Assembly: GCA_036877525.1 (NCBI GenBank)
Contig: JAZGTH010000071.1
Span: 3,730,001-3,794,000 of the forward strand
Origin: Chromobotia macracanthus
Lineage: Eukaryota; Chordata; Actinopteri; Cypriniformes; Botiidae
Direction of reading: 5' to 3'
DNA: 64,000 bases
The notes below the pieces were generated by a model. It did no database searches and was not told where the DNA came from. It saw nothing but the letters and a program-made list of their open reading frames with translations. Of this stretch, positions 46,201 through 63,919 are shown in pieces (the stretch's first letter is position 1; each line of letters begins with the position of its first letter). A program made the position numbers and the translations under genes.

Positions 46201-49200
46201 GATGATTATCATATTCTCTGGTATGCGTCACTCATAAAATGCATGTGCCTTGGGCACGGTTTCTTAACTCAACTTGCAGGCAAAACACAGAAGAAATTTC
46301 AGCGACACTTGAATCTAGACTGGAGACCACTCCAGAAAAACCATGCTGCATCTCAAACATACATGCACGGTTTTTTAAATTATATACTATATCTGAATTG
46401 CCATTACAGACGGACCTTATAAAGGATTACTTGTCCATCTTGAGGGTTTCCAGCAGTCAGAAACTTCTCTTGTGTCTCTTCATAGATCTGATCATTACCT
46501 GGAGCCAGATCTGAAGAGAACAGAGACAGCAGATGTTTGGTTATCATCTAAGTACATGAATGCAACATAATTAACCCCCTCGTAATAAATCGTAATTTAA
46601 ACAAAAATGTAGTATTTCCTAAATACGGAAACTTGGAAAAGAGGCAACCCAAGCACTAGAGGAAAAACTAGTAGTTTACCCAGTATTCCCATGTCGTATT
46701 TTCCCTCTTTTTTGTCCTTTTCAATCAAGTAGTCGAAGTTGTCTGTGAAATACTGGAAGAGGGAGTTTTGTTTATGCACCTCCAGGCCCAAAATCCGGTT
46801 GAGGAACTTGGTGATGTTGCAGTCTAGCAAGAAGAACAGACACATGATCGGGGGAATATATTTGTGTGTATTTAGCATGAAAGTATAAACGCATCCACAA
46901 GCAAAATGCCTTGTGTGCACGCTCACCCTTCTCAGTGTTGATGCCCAAACGTGATTGGCTGCACAACATGCCCACGTCCATCATACCGGCTTTCATGTCT
47001 AAGATCGAGATTTTTGGTAAGATCAAAGTTCTTCTAGACGTTCCAAAATATATTCCCCACACAAGCACAAAAATACAGAGGAAACACACCTGTAAAGAAC
47101 ATGGCGTCGCCTCCAGGATAGTCCTTTGGCGGGGGTACCTTGCTTTCTATTTGACCAAGGATGGCTTTGGTGATCTTATCTAGAGCTTTGGTGCCATACT
47201 GTGAAAACAGCCGAAACAGACACAAGGTTAGTACATGACTCATCTCGGTATTTACAGCGGTAACATTGTTCTGTGTGAAACAGCTACATACTTTGTTTTC
47301 AAAGTTGTACTTGCTCAGATCTCTGGATTCTGTGGCTCTCCTGTCACCATGAGTCAGAGCTCCCTGAAACGCATTTTATTTGCAGGTATTTACACATGAT
47401 CTCCACACAAGGGGTGTCAAACCGAATTAGATTTACTAAACTTTACTAAACTTAACAGTTTGTTTCATAAAGTTGATTAACACAGAAAATAAACATTTAC
47501 AGTGGAAATAAACCATTGCTGTGTGTTAACTACGAAGTACACCCTTTTCAATATCTTTACATGGATATTGTGCAAAAGTTACTGGGTTTTGTTGCCATGA
47601 CAGCAAAGCTGAATTATATGGATATATCTTTACACAAAGCTAGTATTTTATTATACCACAATGGTCTCATGAAAACACGTATAATATTCATGTCTTGTGA
47701 CAATACTATAATTGTCTATAATTATAGTCTATAATTTTAACGCTTATTATCTGACCTTGTTTACTACCACCGTAAATAAGTGCTTTTCTGTAACCAAACA
47801 AGTCAAAATTACTTTCATTATTGTCACAAATGCTGTAAGTAGAGCTTAACTCTGCGTAAAGTTATGAAACTTTACGTTAATTTTACACATCCCTTTAAAC
47901 ACTGTTATAAAGGCAAACACATTAAAGCGCTGAATTAAAGAAGCACGAGGCTGTATGCAACAGCTCTTAGAATTGTTTGGACGTACCAGACTCTCCAGCC
48001 TCTTTGCCACAATGGAAGCGAATCGCCTCTCGCCCGCCAGTTCGGAAATAAGGAAGATGTACTCTGGCGCTGTGACCTGGTTGGAACGATGAGTGCGACC
48101 TGAAGAACAAACAGAGCTGCCAGTCAGTCGGTGTGGTACAGAACTCATGCGTTGACAGTGTAACCACCTCTGAAGATCATCAAAGCATTTACATTGTAGC
48201 CTGAAGCTGTCAGAAAATGACTCCACTTAAAGTAAACAAGATAATTGCTGCATGGCCACAAGGAGCTTTGTAGCTTATACTTTCCTTATGGCAGACATGA
48301 GGTCATGCTGTTAGACTATAACAGACAGGAAATTCTAGCTTACCAAATTGTTGAATGGCCCTGTCTGCACTCCAGGGCAGCTCCAGGGTCATGTGGACCC
48401 TCCGACGCTGGTTCTTAATCCTTCTGTCGGCTTGAAGTGAGATACCTGAACTGGCTGCTTCTGATATGATGGCCACCAACTAAACAGAGTGAAGCAGAAA
48501 TCAAGGAAAGTTCTTGAAGGAATGTGTTTAAACTACTTCCAGCTTTGGTGGCTCTACTGAAGCTCTCAAATGTCCCACCTTTTCTCCGTTCATGAAGCGA
48601 TCCTTCTCTTTGATGTTGATTTGGTCGATGGTGTGACCCTGCTCAGCTCGAGACTCATACCGCACACTTCCGTCTGGTCGACGCACGACTCTGCCTTTTC
48701 GCCCCGTCATCTAAACGCACGTGCAGAGAAACGCACGTGTTTGATTTATGCTGTAGCTTGACACCAAGTTTCAGAGGTTTAGAATGAAAATAATTGTAAA
48801 AAATTCTGACCTCTGAAACTTTTTCTGGACCTCCAAATTTATCTATGAGCTCATCCAGTGTGTTGAGAGGTAGTTCTTTTCCAAGCTCGGCAATCTTGTT
48901 AAGAAGTCCTTGTTTCATTTCATCTAAACGTGCTAATAACGAAAACAAATAAAATAAATAAAAACAAATTAAATAAAATAAAAATTCATGTTGGAATTAC
49001 CGTAATTATGTGTTTTATTCTGTAAACAGAATGTCTAAACAGTTAAATATACTTATGTCTAAACATAGATACTTATTTCTAAACATATTTCGGTTTTATA
49101 TGTTTTATTAACATAATTGTTACCTGGTGCAATTTCTTTCTCAAATAGTTTTGTTATTTTTTATTGTTTATTTTATACTATTTTTTTTTAAAGATTTGTT

Positions 49201-52200
49201 TTGCCATTACGAGTGTTGCCATACAAATCATGAAACAAATCATTTTAGGAGTCCGTGGGCTCATAACAGAATCTCTGAGTTGTCATTTTATAACGATAAT
49301 AATAATAATAATTTTGACGTGACACAAAGCAATTTGCATGACATGTACATGAACCATGTGGTAATGATATGAGTTCACCCAACATACCCATTTGATAACT
49401 CGTTTGGTTGACGAAGATGACATCATCAGTGTTGTCCTGAAGCGAGTCAGGCGAGGAGTTGGAGTCGCTGTCCATGGCGTCGGACTCCGTGCTGCTGTCG
49501 TCGCTGATGTTGATCACGACATCATTGCCGTGTCTGGGTTGTTTGGGTTGCCTTCCCCGCGGTTTGCCTGCAGATGAACAAACAGCTGTAAGCACATAAC
49601 CACAGACAGGCAAGGACTTACAGGTAGCAATACTAAGAGCAAAAGTAAGAGAGAACTTACGTTTCCTCTTGTTTCCAGCTCCTTTTTCTCTCCTTTGCTT
49701 CTCTGACGGAAAGTGTTTGAGGACCAGCGATTGAAACACACCCCTGAGGAAGAACAGAAGCTAAATTACATGATCATCCATGATTTTAGGGTTGGAATGA
49801 CAACATATGGTGAATAGTCCGACTCGTATTATACCCCAGGGGTTTGTGGGTAATGACAAATGGTTTAAAAGAATATTTCACATTCCATTTAATCATCCCC
49901 ATGTCATTCTAAACATGCGATTTTCATGTTTGACTTTCAGATATGTGAATAACAACTTAAATTGTCTGTGTTTCAATCAGAGTTATCGTATGACTTCTGA
50001 ACTCTTTATGAACTCTTTATATATTAGTGTATAGTTCATTGACTACTTTTAGCATACATCACATTTGCATCTTTATTCATTGTAATTGCATGGAACAGAT
50101 TAGATCTTAGATATTTATGTTTCAGAATGATATGTGGAATGCGCGTTGACCGCAGTAACATCAAACATAAATAGTGAGAAAGCTTTCCATCATTCTGAAA
50201 CTGTAACAGAGCACCACGTTGGAAAGAACCAGTCATAAAGCAGCTGTATATTTGAAAAAGGTTTCATTAATGTTCGAAATACACAAAATTCACTGACTCA
50301 GCAGCAGAAACGAATCGGTCCAGGTGTCCGTCGTTTTCGTCGAGGACTTCTCTGGTTCGAGCCTCACCTGTTGACTGCAGCCCTATCACAACACACTATA
50401 CAGAAAAATGCAAAATTGTTGTAAAACAGACATGACAAAATAGAACCAATATGGAATAACTGTAATACTGTTGCAGGTTCTTCAGACCCACCTTTCCGGT
50501 TTCCAGTTCTTTTTTAGCTAACTCCACCAGACAGCGCACCTTGGAGGCGATGCAGAGGTATTTAAAGAAACGCTGGTGAGACGACCAAAACTGACCCCAC
50601 AGGGACTTTCTGGAGCTCATGCACAGCTCGTCAGCCGCCTGCATGAAGACGGCCAGAGCTTCTGCCCACTGTCAGAGCAGAGAGCATCAGTTATGGGTTC
50701 CCAGTAAGTGGGTTGTGAAACAACGGTAAATGGAACAGATATAGGTATCAGTAACTCACTAGTTTGGCAGCTTTGTTGTAGACAAGTTTGAAATCATCAT
50801 CCAAGCTGATCTCCTCGATGCGGAACGAGACGCCCGAGAAGCTGAGTTGACGTGCAATGTACATCCCGCTGACCTTCATATCCATGGCGACAATCTCCAT
50901 GGCCCCCACACCTCTACCAATGAGAACATTCCAATTAAACATTAGACATTAAAATTTTCAGTCAAGAAAATTTTGTCTGTATTGAAGAGAAACTTGTATG
51001 TTATTCCAGACCTGCATGACAGTGTCATGTCTTTAACACTGCCTTTTGCATTCCACAGAAGAAGAAAATCCTATGCTACTGAATAAGTAATGACAGAATT
51101 TTCATTTTTGGGTGCACCGTCCCTTTAAATCCAACTCTACGAACCTCTTCTCGATGGCGTGGAGGAAATCATCAAAGGTTCTAAAGGGGGTTCCTTCTCC
51201 CCAGATCCCCAGACGACTCATGTAGATCATGTTCTTCGGTTCTGAGGCACCTGAGGAACCCAGTATTGCACAGTTATGGCAAGGTTTTTAATATGACTGT
51301 GAGGATTGTCAGTGTTATGCTGTACAGGTGCCCACCTGTGGCACTAGCATAAACCACTCTGGCCAGCGGCAACTTATTTTGCAGATCCAGCACAGCCTTG
51401 CCCATCTTTGTAGACGTTGCATTTTTGGCTTTATGGCATTCGTCGAATATAATCTGCAGGAAGTCTGCGGTCAAGGGTCAAACAAATTCAGTTGTTTGGC
51501 ATTTTGCTGGGAAAACATTGTAGAAAAAAGGACAGAGAACTGCAGAACCAAGCAGAAACCTGGCAGTAATTTACGTCCAGTCATTTTGCTTAAGTCAACA
51601 AAACATTCCCACAATGACTATATTATTCCCAAAACTCCACAAGGAGGATTAAGGATACAACTCCGTCAAAACCTGGCTCGCACCAGTCCAGGATCTGCTT
51701 TAGACGCGTCCTGTGCTGCCCGCCGGCCTGACTTTCGCCGATCAGTGCCGAGTAGGTGGCGAACAGCACCCCCTCTGAGGTTGCCGTGTCCCCGTACTTT
51801 ATCTGCATGGAAATAGTTAGGTGGATCAGGCAGATCTTTGAGAACATTTTACACTGACAACACAATCTCCAAAACCACGACTGAGCTGTGCAGAAATAAT
51901 GACCTTATTCAAGGCGTACACTTGTACGTTAGGTGCGCCGATGTCTTGGAGATCTCTTTCTGCATCGTATTTCAGGTCATTGGAGACACTGAACCTAGAG
52001 AGGAGATGAGGAATGTGAGGCAGCTGATCTAGGGTCAGTGTCTGAGGTGGAAGAGCAAAGGGTGAAGGCTTAACAGAAGTTGATGGAGCTGACCAGAGAT
52101 AGCTTACCACAGTGCTTTCTTCCTTCCCTTTAAATAGTTTTCAAGAATGATGCCGGCTACCGTACGACCTTTCCCCACTCCAGCCCCGTCTCCTATGAGG

Positions 52201-53993
52201 AAACCGGCACGCTGGTTGTTTTGTAAAATGACTTCGTGTTGCTGTAGAGTGTTATAAAGAGGACAACATCAATGGTTTGCTCATACCAAACATGAAGTCG
52301 ATGCAAATTCCAGTGTTTACACACATACAATTAGGTATGAAACAAAACAAATCGAACAGTCTGAGGGCTACTGTACCTGGCAGGCATAGATGATGGCCTC
52401 CAGCTGCAAGGCAGAGAGCAGGCCGTTGTTTATGGTGGATACTGGGATGGACAGGGTGTAGGTGATATCTGGAGGAGGAACGCTGGATAATGTGTTGGTC
52501 TCAACCACACGGTCTGGATGAGATATTCCTATCTTGGCTGAGAGAAGACAGCAATACAGAGAGCAAGAGAGAAGATAACAACAGAAACGACAAATCAAGC
52601 ATTAGGTTCCATTACAAACATCAGCAGGAGATTGTGTGTTTTGGCTGACTTGGTCATATGGGACAACATGATGAAGTACAGTGCTGGTGTAAATGAAGCA
52701 CACTGATTGGCTAATAAAAAGGCAGTGCTTACATTTCGAGGGCTTGTAATCGGCGTAGGTGTCAACGTGCCCCAGCTCTTCGGTCTCCTCCACCTCTACT
52801 TCCTCTTCCTCTTCTGGCTGTGTTTGAGGTCTCTGTGTTAGAGAACACAGCAGGTGATCTCAAAGAGTATCTGTTCTGTGGCTCTGGCAGAGCACTGCGT
52901 CACAAGTTCAGTGACACAGAATACATGGGATGTGTATAAGTGTCATACATGTCTGATTTAATGTTTCTATAAATCCCATGGACATGATTTTCAGAAGCTA
53001 TTTTGACCTTTATGAGGGCATATAATATACACACACACACACAGATGCATGCATGCATATTATACATAATGTGTATTATACATACACATATGTATTATAC
53101 ATACACATACATATATAAATAACATGTATAAAACTACAAAACACATTACATATGTTTTGTAGTTTATACATATGTAATATTCATTGAGGTACAAAACTTT
53201 TAGTGGCATTTTCTGCCTTAATTTCTGACCCTGCTGTATACACACAATGTATTTGTTTGCCAAATACACTGTAAAAATGACTTTCTACAAGTAAAAGACA
53301 GAGTGTGTATTTATAAAAACTGGATTTAAACTAAGACCGATCAGATAGGGGTTGTTTTTTTATAAAGCAGAACAGGACACAAAGAAAGATTTATAACAAA
53401 TAAAAAAAATAATTTCTTAAAGAGAATGACAAAGCTGGTGTCCGGTGTTTACCTGATAACTCCCTATAGGTGGGGTATTTATGATGGCTGTGATGTCATC
53501 CAACGAGTTCAAACCCTGAAACCTGTTAGAATTCAACTAAGAGAAAAAGAAACAAAAGAGAAAAGCAACAGCGGTGTAAAGATCACGTGCTTTACTGTCA
53601 GTCACGGGTGTGTGTTGTTTACAGGTGTGGTTTCTCAAAACTATGAGACCGTTTCCAAATACCAAAACAGCTAAAAGCTACTGATTTTACAATCTGGACT
53701 GGAATTTAACATTTAGGTGTTTCAAGAAAAAAAAATGACAGGGTTATTTCATTTTTCATGTTTGGAAGAAGATGAAAAATGAAGATTTTGGAATAAACTG
53801 ACTGGTCTCCTGCAACTTGTTTGAGGCCATAAATCAGTCTCACCTCTTGGCCTGATGCTGGTGTGTTGATGTCCCATAACGTCGGCACGTTGGGTGCCAT
53901 GTTGTCAGTGTTAAGGAAGGAGGAAACTGCGTATTCGGACAAAGAGTCGTTTGGAGAAGAGAGGATGGACAGATCATCCAGACAGGGAAGGTC
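43290..53993 (-). CDS. sbno2: Strawberry notch homolog 2 (SBNO2), helicase-like transcriptional co-regulator
   Basis: Nuclear DExD/H-type protein. In mammals it acts downstream of IL-10/STAT3 signalling and in osteoclast fusion (known for the family). Twenty-eight exons from 53993 to the stop at 43290-43292 sum to 4089 bp, 1362 codons plus stop. With a 20-aa first exon it would be close to human (about 1366). It starts DLPCLDDLSILSSPNDSLSE in phase 0 after an acceptor, so the Met is upstream. Motifs: Walker A GDGAGVGKGRT (52108-52241), motif II DECHKAKN (51336-51453), YASATG, the SBNO block GVGAMEIVAMDMKVSGMYIA, TGRKGRVV, and helicase-C FGRTHRSNQ (47987-48099 exon). The C-terminal exon (43290-44110) ends INVREVLNNMLRS. 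The acceptors at 50913/50914 and 50395/50396 were set by phase and the conserved CVVIGLQSTGEAR. Closer to SBNO2 than SBNO1 (LSKYNFENKYG, short acidic insert). Confidence 0.96.
44180..44435. repeat. CCCAGCTAACA-type element in sbno2 intron
   Basis: Starts CCCAGTTAACAGGGAACGTT and ends ACCTAAAATTGTTAGCTGGGAC, inverted ends as in 34240-34575. It sits between the last two sbno2 exons. Confidence 0.85.
44950..45104 (-). repeat. tRNA-headed SINE in sbno2 intron
   Basis: On the minus strand, GTTCCTGTAGCTCAATTTGC..., GGGTTCAATTCCCAGGAAAC (B box), then AAGTCGCTTCAGATAAGTGT and CTGCCAAATG. It is more diverged than the 17262 copy. Confidence 0.85.
51000..51128. repeat. CACCCAAAAATGA-family fragment in sbno2 intron
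   Basis: TATTCCAGACCTGCATGACA at one end and TTTTCATTTTTGGGTGCACCG at the other, with ACAGAAGAAG between. Confidence 0.75.
53124..53171. repeat. Near-perfect hairpin in sbno2 intron
   Basis: ATGTATAAAACTACAAAAC and GTTTTGTAGTTTATACAT are inverted copies (one base gap), with an 11-base loop, set in a TA/CA-rich stretch. Confidence 0.75.
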
Positions 53994-56900
53994 CTAAAAA
54001 CAGGAGAAACATTAATGAATTCATGCTTGTTTGGTCTAAAGAAACATGAAGGTTTCCAAGAAATTATGCTTGCTTTTAAGAAGCTGTTTCTGGAGCACCT
54101 GTACAGTATGTGCACTTATTACATGTCAGATTTCTGACTCTGAATACAATGTGAAAGTAAGCAAGTACCACTAATTATCATTGTTTTAAAGACAAAAATC
54201 CAACAGGCAACAACAATCATCCAACGGCATTTCCATCAGCAAAAAACTCACAAACAAAAGTGTTTTGATCCAGATGTTAATCCATTTTACACTTCTGTGT
54301 AATTATCTTAATATATGATATTATATGGATATCTGCAATAAATGAAGTTTAAAATGCATAATTTATACATAATTTCCAGCACAAGGACAAGCTCAGACCA
54401 ACTAGGGAATAAATGCTCAGCTCACAATCAGAATAAACAGAATTTCCCTGTTGAGGAGTCAAAGTGAATGATAAATCTAAACCACTGAAGCCACAATCTA
54501 ATTAAGATTCAAAGTGTATTAAGCGGATAAAGTGTGGACAGAATGCGGTGTGCAGAGCTTGTGTAATGATTCAGTTTTGAAGGACAATGCACTCAGCTAA
54601 TCAAAGATTTGTAGCGAGTGAGTCTGTGTGTGTGTGTGCACCAGTGGCATGTGTGTGAGTGATATGACTGAGTTGTGGAGGTGGCAGGCCTGAGACGCTC
54701 TCAGAGCAGCCAAGATTTTCCAAGAACTCTTCTAACTGTTCGAGGAAAACTAGCGAACAGTAAACAAGCTGAAACTGGACAGGGGCCAGTCGAGTTCTGG
54801 ATATTTGTTCTGTTTCATTAATGAGAACCATTTCTGTCTCTAAGAGAAGAATGAATCTGATTAAACGGATGTCGCAGATTGCAGCAGACCTCAAAATGAG
54901 CTGTTTACAGTCCAAACTGCAGGGAGACAAATCCTGACCTTTGAATTCTAGCACCGATGAAGCTTTTATTATACATTCATAGTAGCTACGAAACTCTATG
55001 TCTAAACTCTATGTACTCTATATCTACTATGTTGATAGTAATGGCAAATCTGCACAGTTACACAGCAACCTAGCTAAAGAAAACATGCGTGTTGTTGGTG
55101 ACGTTGGCGGGCGTTAGAAATATTGTGAGAACATCTGCGCTTGATTGCAAGATAAAAATATATGTGTGCTAGGTTGATCAGAACCCGCAAATTCAGAATC
55201 ATTGAACTTCCTGTGTATTTGACAGAGATAATGAACAGAGATGAAAAGCCGTGATATGAAACTGAAAATGGAAAGGTCAGCACACATGCATCACAAGCTT
55301 TTGATCTCCGCTGTCTTTGTCCACAGTTTTTTTTTTTTACAATGAGAAATCTTAAATTAAAACTTTAAAGGAACTGTTCACCCAAAAATATTAATTCTTT
55401 AATTATTTACTCAACCTTGTGTCATTCCAAACCTTTGACTTTTTTGCTTCTAAGGAACACAAAATAAGATAATCTGAAATACGCTGGTAACCAAACAACA
55501 GTGACACCCATTGACTACCATTATATGGACACAAAACCACCGAAACATTTCTCAAATTATCTTCTTTTGTGTTCCACAGAAGAAAAAAAGGCACACAGGT
55601 AACTTCTTTAAAAATCATTCTTCTAGAATCAGTATTGGAGTACCAGTGTCTAGAACCGCTATTCTAGAATCGGTCAATACGAATCTGAGCTCTACAATCA
55701 GTAGACCCCTCTCTCTCTGTTTACACATTACTGAAGGCCTCATGCAGTGTCAGAACGAGTCTAAGTTAAAGTCTGTTTGCCAGGCGTCAGTTAAGTCGTC
55801 TTTCCGCATTCAAGTGATGTTGCTCATCGATTTCATTGTCAAGTCATTCTGGTTTCCACAAGCACTTCATCCTTCCCAGCACAATAGACAAAAACACATT
55901 TATGCCCATATATGGATCGGCAAAATTCCACCAGGGAACCGATATAGACCCAGGAAAAGCCCATTTCAACAGTGAGAACAGTATCGGAAAGCGCTGTCAG
56001 AAAGATCATCTTGGGATTTTGAAACCTGAGGTCACAGTCTGTTCATCTGCATTGATCAAATGTCTGCAGTCAGTTTCATTAATCCAGATTACCTGCGGTT
56101 TCCAAAATCCGCTATTTTATACTTTGCTAAACTTTGATCTTTTAGGATCATCTAAGGACGTGTTTGCCGAGCACTGCCAATCAACACAGAGGCCAAACAA
56201 GACACCCCAACAAGCGGCTTTGTTACAAATGAGAGATAACAAGAAGCCTATTAAAGAGAGACATAAAACTGCTTAAAGGAAATGACTGGATATTTGTTAA
56301 CCAAGTGGCAACAGCATGTTCTGACCCTGTACATTCTCATGCAACCACAAGGAATAAGGAGAGATTTCCTGGAAGGCCAGGCCGCCTCCTCTCTTCTCCA
56401 GTGCTGAGCCAGCAGACAGGGGTTCCCCTCCTTCTCCTGAGACCCGAGCGTCGACAGATGAAGGCTATTCATGTCATCAGAAATGTATTTGCTTGAATGT
56501 ATCGGCCAAATAAAAATGCAGACTTCTCTCATTTGTTAGAGAGAAGTCTGCACAAGTTTTGCACAAAGCAAAACTAATACGTAAGAGGGTATCTTCAACT
56601 GCAGGCAAGTTAAGAAAATAAACTCCCTCAAACACACTTTTCACATTTTCCATAGTTCATCAAGACTTCTGATCATCACATAAATAAGTTGAAATCTGTT
56701 GATTTGCTGAAAATCAACCTGTGGCATATAAATGAGTTGCAAGAACATCCCATCAGCAGCACACAGTTTAAACGTTTAATAGAGTTGTGATATAAAAATG
56801 TGCAAACATGCATTTGTGTTATTTGCGGGAAGAAATAATTCCGCCCACTACCGAGTGCCCTTATGCGACCTTTAGCCAACTGTGACGTCATTTATTCCTG

Positions 56901-59048
56901 CGTGAGTGGATGGACCTCTGCCAGACTATTCCAGCCCTGTCACATGATCACAAAGTAAATAAAGTGAATAAATGAACACAGTAGTTCAGTCCCCCCAAAG
57001 ACAAATGTGTTCAACAAGGTCACTTCTGCATTTACAGGAATGCACTACAGTCGCAAAAGTGCCACATAAATGTGGAAAAATGTAGTGATTCTTTTCCGTC
57101 CTTCCTGAATCCCACTGTGGTTTTGTCAACCGGCATGCCTGACCCGAACTCTGTAACCTGCTGTCCGCAAATGACACTTTCCAGCACTGTGAACGAAGAG
57201 ATTTCACTTCTGTTTGGTTTTGAATGTTTTTTTGCAAAGCTAAAGCAGTTTTGAAGCCTGCCGAGGTGTTTCTGTTTGGGTTGGGAGATGGTTGGGCAAA
57301 AACGGGTGAACGCTTGAAATCCTGAATTTCGATTCGCTGGGTGTCGATGCGCAATGTCAGTGCAAACATTCAGGAAATGATGAGAAACTGACTCAACATG
57401 GCAAAACTCAACATCAGTACAGCATACAGTATCATGGGGTGAAATACACACAGACCTGGTTTAGATGAGGTGGCAGGGCCTGTCTGCGTGGACCACCAGA
57501 AATGCATCACTTACTGTAAGTTACTGTAAGTGTTTCCTTTATGAAAAATAAGGAAAAAGACGCACCTGCGTGACACATTGGTGGCCGCAGTCAGGATAAG
57601 ATGAGTAAGGCGTTTGTGTGTGAAGAGATGAGAAAGATGAGGGGAGGAAAAGACACACAAACACACACGTATCTCCTGACACTCCTGGTCTGTAATGAAA
57701 CCTCATTATTATGACAGTGCGTCAGGTTACACCACAGAATGACACTTATTGAACTTTCCTATCCAGCACTGACGGGAAAACAGCCGACAGCATGAAGCGT
57801 CACTGCCAGATTAACATGTCCTGCTTCCTGATGTTTTATAAGCCATGCATTGAGTTTTTGGAGAAACGAGAGAAAGACTGACAAGGAAAGAAACCAAAAG
57901 AACAAACAAACAAGCAAAACATATAAAGAACTACACTGGCAAAAAGCAAACAGAACAAAAGAGAAAGACGACAAAGAATGTGCTTCCTCAGTTTTTTTTG
58001 TTTTCTTCCTCAAAGTCATAATACTGAAATTTCACTGATATGAAAAGAATAAAAAAGAAAGAAAGAAAGAAAGAAAGAGAAAGAAAGAAGACAATCCCAA
58101 CAAATGGAAGATTTGGGCTGAGTTATGCAGCACTGCAGGTCAGGCTGATGCTTGTCACTTTGGGAATCAAAGTTTAAACATCTTTTGTAATTGTCACATT
58201 TTTCACAACACACTTCCAGTAAGACATAAGCATCAGTCTGCCTGAGGCCCAGAATAGAAAATACACTTCTCCAGTCACGGACAATCATAATGACAAAATA
58301 CAGGGAAGTGCCTCTACAAACTTATGCAAAATAGTACAATCCAAATAATGCCAGATTCATGCAGGCAGTGATTATGAAAGATGTTCACGCTCTGCAATGC
58401 AAGAGCACATTGCAATATTTGATAGTCACAAAAACTGTAAAATTCACACTTTATTTTACAATTTACAATTTTACACCTTTACACCCAAGTCATTTTAGCA
58501 ACAACATCAGGAAATTAATGCTAATGCAAACAGTTCTGCAAAAATGCTCAAAATAAATTATATTTATTTTGTGTTTTAAGCAATTTCGAAATTGCGCCAA
58601 CTTAGACAGCAAATCCCAGAAGCATCAGCTTCCACCTCTTACTGTAATCCAGCAATTGTGTTTTGTCATGGTGATTACTGACACACTGACAAGACGACTG
58701 GAAACAAGCTGAAGCAATGAAAATCCATAATGCCATGCTATAAAAAGATCGTAAAGACAGATCATTAAACAAAACTCATAAGATGTTTGTAAACGACTGC
58801 AGCTCAAACCCAACATATAACCAACAAGGAAACAAATGTTCTTATCTCTTCAAGGAAACAATTTGTGGGAAAGAAAGTAGAGCATGAGGCAAGATGCCAA
58901 CGTCTTTCCTGGCAACGTTAAGTGAACGAACCTGAATTTCAGATTCTGTATGTTTATCAGGTTCTACTGCATGGACATTTAATAGAAAAAAACGATAAAT
59001 TATGTCATGCTGATCATATACAAATATACAAATTATCCACCGTTCTAC
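53994..59048. other. 5' side of sbno2, no confirmed exon
   Basis: Intronic if the 59-kb exon is real. Minus frames at 54601-54954 and 57032-57451 and the plus frame at 55511-55975 have no family features or paired splice sites. 55375-55590 is a CACCCAAAAATGA-family copy. 56517-56552 is a 14-bp-arm hairpin. 58053-58088 is (GAAA)n. Confidence 0.6.
56517..56552. repeat. Perfect 14-bp-arm hairpin
   Basis: TGCAGACTTCTCTC, loop ATTTGTTA, GAGAGAAGTCTGCA. No mismatch in the arms. It belongs to no repeat family seen elsewhere in the window. Confidence 0.85.
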
Positions 59049-59133
59049 CTTTGGCGGAGGACGTCCCAGTTGTGCATAAAACTTAGTCCAAAACTGCGTG
59101 AGTGACATGGGTCTAGTCACTGTCGTTCACCTC
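59049..59133 (-). CDS. sbno2: Candidate first coding exon of sbno2
   Basis: On the minus strand a clean acceptor (GTTGATTTCAG at 59134) is followed by 25 bases, an ATG (59108-59106), 20 codons reading MSLTQFWTKFYA...RPPPK, and a donor (CCAAAG|gtagaa). It ends in phase 0, exactly what the first recognised sbno2 exon (53993) needs. Splicing them gives 1382 aa. I do not recognise the peptide from SBNO2 proteins, and the length of the mammalian N-terminus suggests other exons could exist. Intron 1 would be about 5 kb. Confidence 0.4.
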
Positions 59134-63275
<4,142 letters not shown>

Positions 63276-63919
63276 TATATATGCATATACTGTATACATA
63301 TATACTGAAGCTGTATGACTTGTCCCTAAGCAATCTAAAGGTTTTGCTGTCTCTAAACTTCCCATCACTCCACACTCTTCCACAGCTGACGTTATGCCTT
63401 AATATAGCTTTGTTTTTGTTTGTTCATTTGCTCCATTGACACTAAAATAGCTTTATCTTATTTTATTTAGCCACTGAGGTAATGTTCCTGTTACACCGAG
63501 CTCTGAGTAAACTTAGCCACGCTGGGGCGGAAACACAAAACCAGCGCATGAATGATTTCATTAAAGTGTCAGAGAGTGAGACGATTACAGCACCACCGGA
63601 GACAATCAGATTCGCTCCCAGTGTCCATCTCAGTCTGAGGGGCATTGCCGTCTGTAGAACAAACCCCGTCTATGCTCCACTTACAGGTCTGAACGCGATT
63701 TAAAAAGGTGTGATATTGAAGTGAATCAGTGCCCAGTACACACACATCAGTCAGGATGTGTTTTCAACACCCTCATGCTCTGTCCTGTCTGGGTTGTCAG
63801 CAGTGAAATATGAACCAATAATTCACATTAAAGGTGACGTTTTTACAATGTTAAAATATTTCTCACATCTCGGCTTAACGTGAAGAAAACCATCCCTGAC
63901 AAAAACATGCCAACTGTAA

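Noticed and set aside
54601..54954. 117-codon minus frame upstream of sbno2
   Set aside because: Partly a CA/GT-repeat translation, no SBNO-like motif, and no phase-compatible donor seen.
57032..57451. Overlapping minus frames of 127 and 139 codons
   Set aside because: Two overlapping frames with ordinary composition, no family match and no splice sites that connect to sbno2.
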